Assembly (NCBI GenBank): GCA_023213395.1
Contig: CM041465.1
Span: forward strand, 158,541,741 to 158,605,740
Direction: 5' to 3'
DNA: 64,000 nucleotides
From: Cycas panzhihuaensis
Taxonomy: Eukaryota; Cycadophyta
The first letter of the stretch is position 1. Each line of letters begins with the position of its first letter. This document shows positions 53,281-63,289 of the stretch, in pieces. Made by a program: the position numbers and the translations under genes. The notes under the pieces were generated by a model. It was not told the origin of the DNA. It searched no databases and saw only the letters and a list, made by a program, of their open reading frames with translations.

Positions 53281-56200
53281 GACAAATTGTTTTGTGCATA
53301 TCAGACATCCAAGGTTGATGAAACTTGGATTATTGATTCTGGAGCTTCACAACACATGACTGGAAGTGAAGAGCTCCTCACCAACATCAAGGAAGGCAAA
53401 GGTCAATCAGTGACCTTTGGGAATAATCAATCTACCAAAATTTCTGGAGTAGGCACAATAACTCCATTTTTTCTTCATCAAATCCTTCCTCCACATTTCC
53501 GATGGCAATGCCTATTTAATACCTTCAATGGACAAAAATTTACTATCTCATAGCCGATTGGACAAACAATGATGAGTATATTGTTCCAAAAGGAAATGTA
53601 TAATTAGTGACAAAGAAGACCAAGTAGTAGTCATGGTTATGAGGATCAAGGCCTCTACAAGATGGATGCAAATAATATAACACTTGATTCTCGCTTACTC
53701 GGTTCCATTGTCACTCCTTACTTGTCCAAGATGCAACTTTGGCATCAACGCCTAGGCCATTTGAGCTTAGACAATTTGAGGCGATGATCAACAAGAACAT
53801 GGTACATGGGCTTCCTAAGATTTATGGAACGAAATGTCTATAAGCGTGCATTATGGGAACTCAACATCGCTTGCCTTTCCCTAAAGGCAAAGCGTGTGTG
53901 CACCACATCCTCTGCATTAGTACATTCGGATTTGTGTGGACCTATGTCCACATCATCTTTGGAGGAGCTTTGTATTATATCTCCTTCATTGATGATTTTT
54001 CTCACAAAGTTTGGGTTTACTTCATCAAACACAAATCAAGCATTTTCCAAGTTCAAAGAATTCAAACTTGAAGTGGAAAATGAGTCCGCCATTCAATCAA
54101 AACATTCAAGATGACAATGGAGGTGAATTTACATCAAATGAATTCACCCAATCTGCAAGGATAACGGCATTCGGAGACAACTGACAATACCTCACACTCC
54201 TCAACAAAATGGAGTCTCCGAACGGATGAACAGAACTTTGGCCAATAAAGCCAAAGCTATGATGCATGCACAAGGACTCACTCGAGCCATCAAGTGTAAG
54301 CATTTCACACAGCTGCCTATGTGGCCAATCGCAGTCCTACTACAGCAGTCACCAACATGACACCCGAGGAGGCATGGTCTGGCAAAAAGCCTACTATCAG
54401 CCATTTGAGGAATTTTGGGTCCACTGCTTATATGCACATTCCCGACTAGCAAAGGAAGAAATTAGACAAGCATAGTCTGAAATGCATCTTTGTAGGATAT
54501 GCCATACACAGCAAAGCCTACAAGTTGTATGATCCTATAGGGAAGAAAATGCATCTCTCAAGAGATGTCATCTTTGCTGAAGAAGATCACAACGAGGTGC
54601 AAGCAGCATCCATGCAACCTCCCGTTGACAAAGGCAAGAAGATTGTTGAGGCCTTCCTTCCCTCTCAATCCTCTACACCATGTTCATCATCTGCACCAAC
54701 TGGACCGTCTACTTCAACTGAATTTGCTCCACTTGATCCAAACACATCTTCTGTTGACCAACCACTTACATCAGAAGATCTTGAGGTTCAAGTAACTTCA
54801 ATTCAAAAGTTACCCAAATGGTACACACAAGCCTGTGATTCGGGCCACATCATTGAAGGAAAACGTCCATCTAAATATCGGCAGTAAACCAATTATGCAC
54901 TTATGGCTGAAGTGCTTTCTCTTGAAATGCCTTCCACTTTTGAGGAGGCTTCTAAAAATGAAAATTGGAAGGCTGCCATGGATGAAGAAATCCATTCTAT
55001 TGAAAAGAATGGTACTTGGAATTTGGTTGAATTGCCTAAACACAAACAGGCAATCAGTTGCAAATGGGTCTACAAGACCAATTCCATTCTGATGGTTCAC
55101 TTAAAAGGCAGAAAGCACGCCTTGTCGCAAAAGGATTTAAACAAAAAGAAGGCATAGATTATGAAGAAACTTTTGCACCAAGATGGCGAACATGAATACC
55201 ATCGACTTCTCTTGGCCTTAGCCGCTCAATGCAAATGGCTGCTTATCAGATGGACGTGAAGAGCGCCTTTCTTAATGGCGATCTTCGTGGAGGAGGTGTG
55301 TTTGAAGCAACCTCCTGATACAAAGTACAAGGCAAGGAGCATCTTGTATATCGCCTAAAAAGGCGTTATATGGCTTGAAGCAAGCTCCAAGGGCATGGTA
55401 CTCAAGATCGATGACTACTTCTTAAGACATGGGTTTCATCGATCTACTTCGGATCCTAACTGGATATAAAAATGGAAAAACCATGTAATTTTGTTGCCTT
55501 GTATGTAGATGACTTAGTGATCACTGGTAGTGACACTAAGATGATTCATATTCTCCAAGATGATTTGAAGAGAAGTTTTGAGATGATAGATCTTGGACTT
55601 CTCCATTACTTTTAGGCTTTGAGATATGGCAATGTACCGGGCTATATCTTCATCTCCCAAGCGAAATATTCTTGGAACATTTTGCAATGTTCGTGATGCA
55701 CGATCGCAAAACAAATACCTACACCTATGGAGAATGGATCTAAGCTACCTTCAATGAGGAAGTTGCACCAACAGATCCCACACTTTACCGACAGTTGATT
55801 GGGAGTCTCATTTATCTCACCAACACTCGACCGGATATTTCATTTGCTGTTGGGATTTGCTCACGTTACATGTCTCAACCCAATCAGATACATCGAATGC
55901 ACCAAATGCATACTTAAGTACATCAAAGGCACATTACGATTACCTTGAGTATGCACATAATGAGAACTTCACTGGAAGGGTTCTCGATTCGATTAGGCGT
56001 GTTGCCAAGATAGCGGAGATCAACCTCGAGATACTGCTTTTTCCCTTGGTTCAAGAATTGTTTCGTGGAGTTGCAAAAGCAACCCAATGTTACCTTGTCC
56101 TCCACCGGGCAGTACAAAGTCAGCAGCCTTATGAGGCTATCCGCTACGACGGATTCTTGGGGAACTTGGACTTGAGCAGGGTCACCCCACCAGGATACAT

Positions 56201-56418
56201 TGCGACAATCAAAGTGTGCTCAAGTTAGCTAAGAATCCAGTCTTTCATGCACGGACAAAACACATCGAGGTTCACCATCACTTCATCAGAGAGCATGTTC
56301 AGAATGGTGAGATCAACCTCCAGTACAGACCTACAAAGGAGCAGACAGCAGACATCTTTACCAAGCCTCTTGGTAGAGAAAAGTTTGTAAAATTCAGAGA
56401 TGGTCTTAGTGTCTGACT
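53281..56418 (+). pseudogene. pol: pol of Cop-C (heavily frameshifted)
   Basis: Protease (IIDSGASQHMT, 53323-53360), integrase (HQRLGH near 53745, HSDLCGP near 53925, NGVSERMNRT near 54210), RT (MDVKSAFLNGDL near 55250, YVDD near 55505) and RNase H (TRPDISFAVGICS near 55830, TKHIEVHHHFIREHVQNG near 56255) are all recognisable in order. At least a dozen single- or double-base gaps shift the frame (near 53470, 53630, 53790, 53840, 54110, 54290, 55080, 55190, 55360, 55620 and 55690). This is far more than in Cop-A or Cop-B. Confidence 0.86.
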
Positions 56419-56433
56419 TAACGTTGTAAACAG

Positions 56434-56996
56434 TAAGGGGGGGTGTTAACCCTTATGTTTACATGTTAAGATAATGTACTTTTATTTTCATGTAATATGA
56501 GTACTTTTTACTTTAAGGGTGACTTATCACTTAAGTGATAAAGTGCACACCCACATTTTTTCTAGTGACACAACGTTGTCACTAAAGGGTCAAATGGACC
56601 CTCATGCACTTTTTGCTCACATGAGAGCCCAAAAGGACACATGTCCAACATGCAAGGCATGTATCTTGGATGTTTGACACTTGTCAAACATCCAAGGCCT
56701 TAGGTCTCTCATTTCACTCTATATAATAAGACCTCTCCTCATTGTCTCATAAGAGAGTTGGCGCTATATTGTTATGCTTTCAGTTTGCTAATCAAACTGT
56801 TCATTCTTTGGAGGTTGGACCAATTCCAACTCCACATATTGGGTATCATTTTCTCTTGCTCCTTCATTCATGTTTTGTCTCTTTGCTTTCTCTTTACCTT
56901 GAGGTTATTATACTTGTTTGTTTTTCTGCAACTAGAACTAGAGTGATCCTAGTTTCTAGATCTAGGGACTGTTGAGGCCATCTACCCTTTTTCACA
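56434..56996 (+). repeat. Polypurine tract and 3' LTR of Cop-C
   Basis: AAGGGGGGG-type tract (56434-56443), LTR at 56444-56996 (553 bases), U3 inverted repeat at 56668-56693, then the GTGAT duplication. Confidence 0.94.
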
Positions 56997-57001
56997 GTGA
57001 T

Positions 57002-57317
57002 AATATACCATCTTCTCGTAATCATAATTGAGAAATGTATACATGTGATCCTAACAAAAGGCCTTATCATATTTGGCTCATCAATAGATTTCATTGATGA
57101 TAAGAAGAAAAGAGAACATTTTCCTACACTTGTGGAGTTAGGGAAAAAATCATTGTCTTTCTTTTTCTTCCATGAGAATGTTTATTGGTTTGAAGAGGTG
57201 ATCATACTCGTCGCCTTGGAAACAAACAAGGAGAATCTTTTTCTTCTCAAGGAAATCTTAAAGTTCAAATCATATGTTAACATCTTAGATCTTAGAAAGG
57301 AATCACACATGCAGTGA
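57002..57317 (+). CDS. TRG-2 ORF2, second part
   Basis: Continues the frame broken by Cop-C: joining 50113 to 57002 leaves the codons in register and open to the TGA at 57315-57317. It reads VIIIEKCIHVILTKGLIIF and SSIDFIDDKKKR, matching the IIRKHMHVSIIEILIIL region of TRG-1 ORF2. The clean join across the duplication supports both the insertion history and the coding nature of ORF2. Confidence 0.55.
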
Positions 57318-57603
57318 AAAACAGGGGGAGTCACCAAACAAGAGGCAAAAGATGACAGTACAAACATAATATACAAGCTTTGTTGCATTCCAATTGAAAA
57401 GCAAGTTCCTGAGATTATCTTCAGAAAGATTCTCAGATTAAAGCATTGCAAATTCAAACAAACTTCTCATGTCTTGTCTTGTCTTGTTGTCAGTCCTTAG
57501 TATTAAGTGTCATGAACTTCTCATGTCAAATCCTATGTCAGTCTTTAGTATTAGGTGTCATGATATCTTTAGTAATCAATTTTGTGGTCTTGACATTAAG
57601 TAT
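57318..57603. other. TRG-2 region between ORF2 and the polypurine tract
   Basis: About 290 bases, non-coding, with short direct repeats (CTTCTCATGTC, AGTATTA.GTGTCATGA) between 57460 and 57560. Confidence 0.55.
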
Positions 57604-57860
57604 TAAGGGGAGGTATTGAGAGGTAATGTTTAATGTATATATGTTTAATATATTTAGGTATAAGTTATGTCTTAAGGTCATTAATGTAATAGTTCTAAGT
57701 ATTATGTAATAGTCTCTAAAGATATTGTCTAAGGTCCAATAGAGATGTTTAGTAATGTCATATAAAGTATGTTTATATGTAATACCTAGTTAGTTGGTCA
57801 GGTGGTTGTTCTTTTGGTTAAAGGAGTTAACGACAAGTCCAAGTATAAATATGTATACAT
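57604..57860 (+). repeat. Polypurine tract and truncated 3' LTR of TRG-2
   Basis: TAAGGGGAGG (57604-57613), then LTR from 57614, collinear with 38948-39193 of the 5' LTR. Cop-D begins at 57861, so the last ~50 bases of the LTR are displaced beyond the window. Confidence 0.87.
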
Positions 57861-58409
57861 TGTTAAACCTTATGTTTACATGTTAAGCCTATGTACTTTA
57901 TTTTTCATGTATTATTTGTATTTTTTGTACTTTAGTGGTGACGTATCACTTAAGTGATAAAGTACACATCCACATTCTTTCCTAGTGACACAACATTGTC
58001 ACTTAAGGGTCAAATGGACCCCCATGCACTTTTGCTCACTTGAGAGCCCAAAAGGACACATGTCATACATGCAAGGCATGTATCTTAGATGTTTGACACT
58101 TGTCAAACATCCAATGCCTTAGGTCTCTCCTATTACTCTATATATTGAGACCTCTTCTCATTGTTCTCATATAGAGTTGGAGTTGTATTGTTATGCTGCC
58201 AGTTTACTAATCAAACTGCTATTCATTTGGACATTGGACCAATTCCAACTCCTCACATTTGGTATCACTTTGCTCTTTCTCTTCATGCTTTGATCTTGCT
58301 TATGTTGATCTCATATTTTCATTGTTAGTCTAGATTATTTCCTTTCTAGAACTAGAGTGAATATATTTCCTAGATCTTATTTTTCAAAGGCCTTTTGGCC
58401 ATTTCTGCA
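57861..58409 (+). repeat. Cop-D 5' LTR
   Basis: 549 bases, TGTTAAACC...TTTCTGCA. The palindrome is GTATCACTTAAGTGATAA (57943-57960, one arm changed), the U3 inverted repeat is at 58087-58112 with one terminal mismatch, and TATATATT is at 58139-58146. PBS TGGTATCAGAGC at 58412-58423. Confidence 0.93.
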
Positions 58410-58423
58410 TTTGGTATCAGAGC

Positions 58424-60800
58424 TAGAGGAGACTAGTTCTCTCTGTTCTGATTTTGTCTTGCTTAAGGGAGATTCCAAGTAGGTTCTACTACTCCTTGGT
58501 GACGACCTTCGCTCTCCGAAGGCGATCCAAGGCATGTTTTAGACCTACAATTGCAGATCAAGCTTATTGGAGCAGTGTTGAAGGCTAGAGGAGGTATATC
58601 TCTGAGATCTGAATTTTTTTTTTTCCATACCTCATCTGGGGTGCAGCACTCACTGTTTCTTCAAAACAATGACCTTTTTTTATTCATTTTTTTCCAAAAG
58701 AAAAAATATATCAATCATCTATGATACAAGGTAGATTTCAAGAAGTTTTATGTGTTCTTTTTTACTGAAAAGTAGATTTCAGTCACTGCACTCAAGTTGC
58801 ATTAGTTTTTTCACTGTTTTTGGGTCACTTTTTACTAACAAAGTAAACTTCTTTGAACAAAATCACTCGCTTCCTCTTGCTGCCCCCTCTCTGACCTTTG
58901 TTGCAAGCTCTGTGAACATAATCAATAGGCTTTCAACCTCTGAAAATTACTCGGTGACTTCTCTCTGTTGGGTGCTCTTCATAAACCCTTGAAAGAGGCT
59001 CCAAATCACTGAAACGATTCATACAGGGTGATGCCATCTCTGAGAGTGTGTCTCTCCTTCGTGCGGGTCCCACGAAGTGCAAACAGTGACAAGAAGTCAC
59101 CTATCAAAGTCCTACGGCTGCCGTACTAGCTCGTCGATTGTCCATGGCCCGTGCACCTCCCTCCGCTTTCACGCGCTTGGTTGTCACTACACAGTGGATG
59201 AAACACATTGAAATTTGAGAGATAGTTGCATACTGGTTGGGCATCCCTGTTCCTAAAATTTCAGCTCGATCCGCGAAGATCTCACAGAGTTTCATCCACC
59301 TGCGTGATCACGGGAGCCCCCTGAGTCATGCCACCGTCCAAAAATTCAATTTTTCAAAAATTTGGAGGATGCACTTTATAAAATAAACTTTATCTTATGT
59401 TTTTAAGAATATTCCCCTTCTAATAAAGTTTAATTTTCTTAAGTTTCTTACTAAGTCACTTAAAATCACTTTTTGAGCCAGTTTTTAAGCCATTTTTTAG
59501 TGATTTTTTCAGTTCTTCAATCGCAGTGCATTCACATTGAGTCAGAAGTCTTAATCAAGTTCCTTTTTAGTGATTTCCCTCATTAAAAAGTAATATTTTT
59601 TCCTTTTTTTAAAAGCCCTTTTAGTAATTTAAGACTTTTTGGCTTAATTCTCTTAAAGAAAAAAATCAACTTTTTTTCACTTTTTGCGGTTAAAAATCTT
59701 CATTATACTTAGTGATCTCATGAAATCACTAATGCTAAATCATTTACTCATCTTTGGAGATTAAAATTACTTGATTAAAGTCTTCAATCAAGGCTCCCTG
59801 CGTAGTGTTCTTATTGCTCAAAGTTGCAAAAAATGTTAAATTTCAACCTTCGGTTTTTTGGCACTTTTAACCTTATTTAACACTTATTTCATGTTTACAA
59901 GTGTTAAAAGGCATTGAAAGAAGTGATTTTTAAGTGTTGTAACCTTCTTAAAGTGATCCTTATCACTATTTCAACACTTTTCTTAAGGCACCTTGCATGG
60001 TCACCTACTTCTCTTAGTCTCAAAAAGGGCTCAAGGAGATTTGTTACTTAATAAAATCACTCATTTTGTTGATCGTTGGGACTATTTTAAAGTCCCAACA
60101 CTTGGTGATTGACGTCTTCAATTTCCAAATGATCTTCCTCTCTTTCCTTCAAGCAACTAAAGAAACCCACTTACATTTTCAACACAAAGGCTTTGCTCAT
60201 TTTCATTGAAGCACTTAGCACCTTCTTCAAAGTGCTTACATTTTCACATTGTACTCGAGCACTCTTTTACTTGGATTTGATAGCACTGCTTCACACCATA
60301 AAGTGCTCCTGTAAAACACTCAAAGTGTTCATTTTGATGTACTTGATTGCTTCTCTTTGAAGCTCCTTTTTATTGTAAACATTAATCAAGCATCTACATC
60401 ATCCAAATAAAATCTTCTTGTAAAACATTCAAAGTGTTCATTTTGATGTACTTGATTGCTTCTCTTTGAAGCTCCTTTTTATTGTAAACATTAATCAAGC
60501 ATCTACATCATCCAAATAAAATCTACTCTAAAGTCCACTTCAATCTTCTAAAAAGTGAACTTTAAAACCAAGTAGGAGAGAGACGAAAAAGGTTCAAACC
60601 TTGTCTCTAAAATAACCTTAAGCTTGGTGCATTCCCTAAGGGACCAACCGACCGTACGGTCAGTGCATGACAATTAAGATTGCTTGAGGGAAAGGAGGTT
60701 CGAAAAGGGTGTTATTGGGGTTGTGAATCCCAGGGAAAGCATGGTACGTCTATGCAAATCAACCCTACCTGCCTTGTCCTAGATTTAACTTGGCCAACTG
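58424..60800 (+). other. Long leader of Cop-D
   Basis: About 2.4 kb, collinear with the Cop-A and -B leaders. Two copies of the AAGGCWCCYTGC motif remain (from 59792 and 59983). A private 109-base tandem duplication lies at 60311-60528. Palindrome GACCGTACGGTC at 60650-60661. Confidence 0.75.
60311..60528 (+). repeat. 109-bp tandem duplication in the Cop-D leader
   Basis: Two nearly identical copies starting GTAAAACAYTCAAAGTGTTC at 60311 and 60420. Absent from the other family-1 leaders. Confidence 0.92.
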
Positions 60801-61408
60801 TTGGATCTCTTCTATAGATCAGGGCTGGACCAACTCTTTAACCTAGTCCTCCACCCCTCATCACTCTATTCAGTTGTTGGATTTTCTAGTAAGATCAGGA
60901 CTATTGGTTTCGTTAGAAGGTGGAACTTAAGCGACAAAAGCTTTGAGTTTCCAAGTTATCTGCTAGCTTCAAGCTTTACAACTTACAACATTGCTACAAT
61001 TTATATGTTAAATGCATGTACCATTAGATTAACAGGACAAGACAACTATCAAGAATGGAAAAGGATCACTCAAAATCTCTTGATAGTGAACGAATTTTGG
61101 GGTTATGTTTTTGGAAGAATACATCGACCTGTACCTGTTATAAATGATGGTGTAATTGTTCATCCTAATGTTGTTTCTGTTGCTGCTTGGGAAGCCAAAG
61201 ATGAAATTGCTTTGGCATTCTTACATATGATTATTGATGTTCATGTTGATTAAAATATTGTGTGTGCAAAGACTTCTAAGGAAGCATGGGACATTTTGTC
61301 ATCCTTGTATGAAAGGCGAGATGAAGTTCACATATTGATGGTAAAAGCCAAATTGTATTATGTAAAATTTGTCAAGCCTATGTCCGCTTTTCTTTCCTCC
61401 ATCAAGGA
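60801..61408 (+). pseudogene. gag: Upstream ORF fused to gag, then truncated (Cop-D)
   Basis: The small upstream ORF (MDLFYRSGLDQL) runs without a stop into gag (MLNACTIRLTGQDNY) because a one-base change turned the usual gag ATG region into ATTG and brought both into one frame. A TAA at 61251-61253 ends the 150-codon fusion. Gag then continues in frame (CAKTSKEAWDILSSLYERR, KFVKPMSAFLSSIKD) until Cop-E interrupts it. Confidence 0.8.
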
Positions 61409-61605
61409 TGTAAAAGGTAATGTTTTATCTTTATTAATGTTTTACCTAGGTTCCCAATAAGGGTCATGTATCATCTTCCCCTTTCTTCCTCAATATGACA
61501 AGTGGCACCATCTCATTAAGCAGTTGCCATTTGTCCCGTACTCATGAAGATGTATTTAAAGACTTACAAATGATCAATAATCAATGAGGATGAATTCTCT
61601 CTTCA
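61409..61605 (+). repeat. Cop-E 5' LTR (probable boundaries)
   Basis: The start is set by the break in Cop-D gag and the AATGTTTTATC tip shared with Cop-K, -F and -N. The end is set by TGGTAAGAGTCCC at 61606-61618, which resembles a mutated TGGTATCAGAGCC PBS. The 3' LTR is not in the window to confirm it. Confidence 0.65.
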
Positions 61606-61618
61606 TGGTAAGAGTCCC

Positions 61619-62293
61619 TCTATCTACAAGTGAATTAGGGCTCTAGGAATTAGAGAAGCTTTAGATCAAAACGATTGAAGAAGATTAAAGAGTTCAAGAG
61701 ATTCATCAAAGTATTAGACGGAGTTCCTCCTATGTACGGCTCAGAGTACGAAACTGTACAGAATCATACGGATGTCAAAAAATCAAGGTCGTCAGAATCT
61801 CACAAAACTTGGCCAGATCGTAGATCGGAGTCTCCTCAACACTTTCTTCTTCTGGACCATCGTGATTTGAAGACATTTTGACAGACTTTTGGCTAAATTT
61901 CTCTGCGTGCGGGTTTGGAAGACCTCTCTTGAATGTTTTCTCAAAATTTCAAGACAAAACTTGGGTACTAAGTATCTAAACCCTTCTTCATCTGAAATCG
62001 AAGAGATCAAGTCATGATTTGCTGGTTCTTTCTCCTGTTTTGAGCATTTTTTTATCAAAATCCCCAAAAACCTAAGGGGCGTGGGTTTGGACCTTTCCGG
62101 TGTCGTTTCTCTCAGATCTGAGAGAGTTTTTAAAATCTAACAATAGATTTGGACACCCATTTAAGAGATATTTCAGTTGGCACCCTCTTTTATCTCATTC
62201 ATACACTTTGGATTCTGTATGCAAATCCGTATAGCCTTCTGTACAGCCGTACAACCTCATTTCTGCACACAGAAATCAAATCTTTTGTTAATC
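61619..62293. other. Leader of Cop-E
   Basis: About 675 bases without a convincing frame, comparable with the Cop-N leader. Confidence 0.6.
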
Positions 62294-63289
62294 ATGGCCT
62301 CTTCTGCTGGATCATTGGTTGAAACTGACAAGTTGACTAAATTAAATTTTAATATTTGGAAAATTAAGATAGAGGGACTCTTAAGAGCAAAGCGTGCCTA
62401 GAAAATCACCACTGGTGATGAAAAACAACCCACTAACAGAGATGATCTACTGAGTTGGGACGAAAGAAACAATCTCGCTGTATCCATCCTTAAACTTTCA
62501 ATCTCTGACTCTCTACCAGTCTATGTAGATGGTGTTAAGAATGCTCATGAAATTTGGAAAACAATGTCCTCCATGTTTAGTCAAAAAAATGAAGCCAGAA
62601 TTATTGCACTCAAGGAGGAACTTTACAAGCTTAGGATGAAAGAAGGCCAAATAGTATCTGACTTCATAACTAAGTTGACAAACATCAAAACTGCTCTTCT
62701 TACAGCCGGGGACAAAATAATGGATACTGAATTAATACATCTTGTGCTCGATAAATTGCCCAAATCATTTGATAACATGGTAAACATGTTGACAGGTGGA
62801 GGGCAAACTGCCACAACGACCCTTGATACTCTTACAGGATACATGCTTAGTCAAGAGCAGAGGAATCAGAGATATAAAAAAGATGGGGAAATTGAGAAAG
62901 CACTCATCACCAAACTTCACTTGGGAAGTCGAGGGCGAGGTCAGTATAACCTCAAAACACGAGGAAGAACAACAAGTGGATACAGACGCTGTTGGACTAA
63001 AGGTAGGGGACGAGGAAGAACTATTGCAAATCCACCACGTGATGCCAGAGTTCGTTTCAATTGTGGCAAACCAAGTCACTTTTCAAGTGCTTATAAACCC
63101 TTCGACGTGTGCTACCATTGCGGACAACCAGGCCACTATCCATACCAGTGTCAACAGAGAAGATTTGAAATTCAAAAAGGAAAGCAGGTGTCTGGAAACT
63201 ACAGTAGAGAGCGAGACTCAACAGAAGAAGAAGTAGAAACGACCTTTGTAGCAGCATTGACAGCAAGCTCCAGTGGACCAGAAAACTAG
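62294..63289 (+). pseudogene. gag: gag of Cop-E (two stops)
   Basis: ATG at 62294 (MASSAGSLVETDKLTKLNF). UBN2 gag with TAG at 62399-62401 at a conserved Trp, then open through 63286: LRMKEGQIVSDFITKL, LVLDKLPKSFDNMVNML, an Arg/Gly-rich linker, and two zinc knuckles. In the first (FNCGKPSHFSSAYK) the outer cysteines are lost; the second (CYHCGQPGHYPYQC) is intact. A TAG at 63287-63289 replaces the Trp just before the protease active site. Confidence 0.86.

Larger units (their letters stand above)
50114..56996 (+). mobile_element. Cop-C, Ty1/copia element (family 1) in TRG-2 ORF2
   Basis: Perfect target-site duplication GTGAT (50109-50113 and 56997-57001). Both LTRs span 553 bases and differ by 8 substitutions and 2 single-base indels (about 1.4%). 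The leader is shortened to about 1.6 kb. The pol region has an exceptional number of one- and two-base gaps. Confidence 0.95.
38948..57860 (+). mobile_element. TRG-2, pol-less LTR retroelement hosting Cop-B, Cop-C and Cop-D
   Basis: 5' LTR 38948-39244, PBS at 39245, leader split by Cop-B, ORF1, ORF2 split by Cop-C, polypurine tract TAAGGGGAGG (57604-57613) and 3' LTR from 57614 until Cop-D starts at 57861. Without the guests it is about 4.3 kb. The LTRs differ at about 10 positions plus one 2-base indel over 246 bases (about 4%). Like TRG-1 it has no protease, integrase or RT. The true right end is beyond the window. Confidence 0.87.
57861..61408 (+). mobile_element. Cop-D, Ty1/copia element (family 1) in the TRG-2 3' LTR
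   Basis: 5' LTR, PBS, long leader and the first part of gag. It is interrupted by Cop-E at 61409; the remainder lies outside the window. The third family-1 element inserted into TRG-2, in the same orientation as the others. Confidence 0.93.

Noticed and set aside
61675-61881. 68-codon frame in the Cop-E leader
   Set aside because: Short, no gag similarity, and gag clearly starts at 62294.
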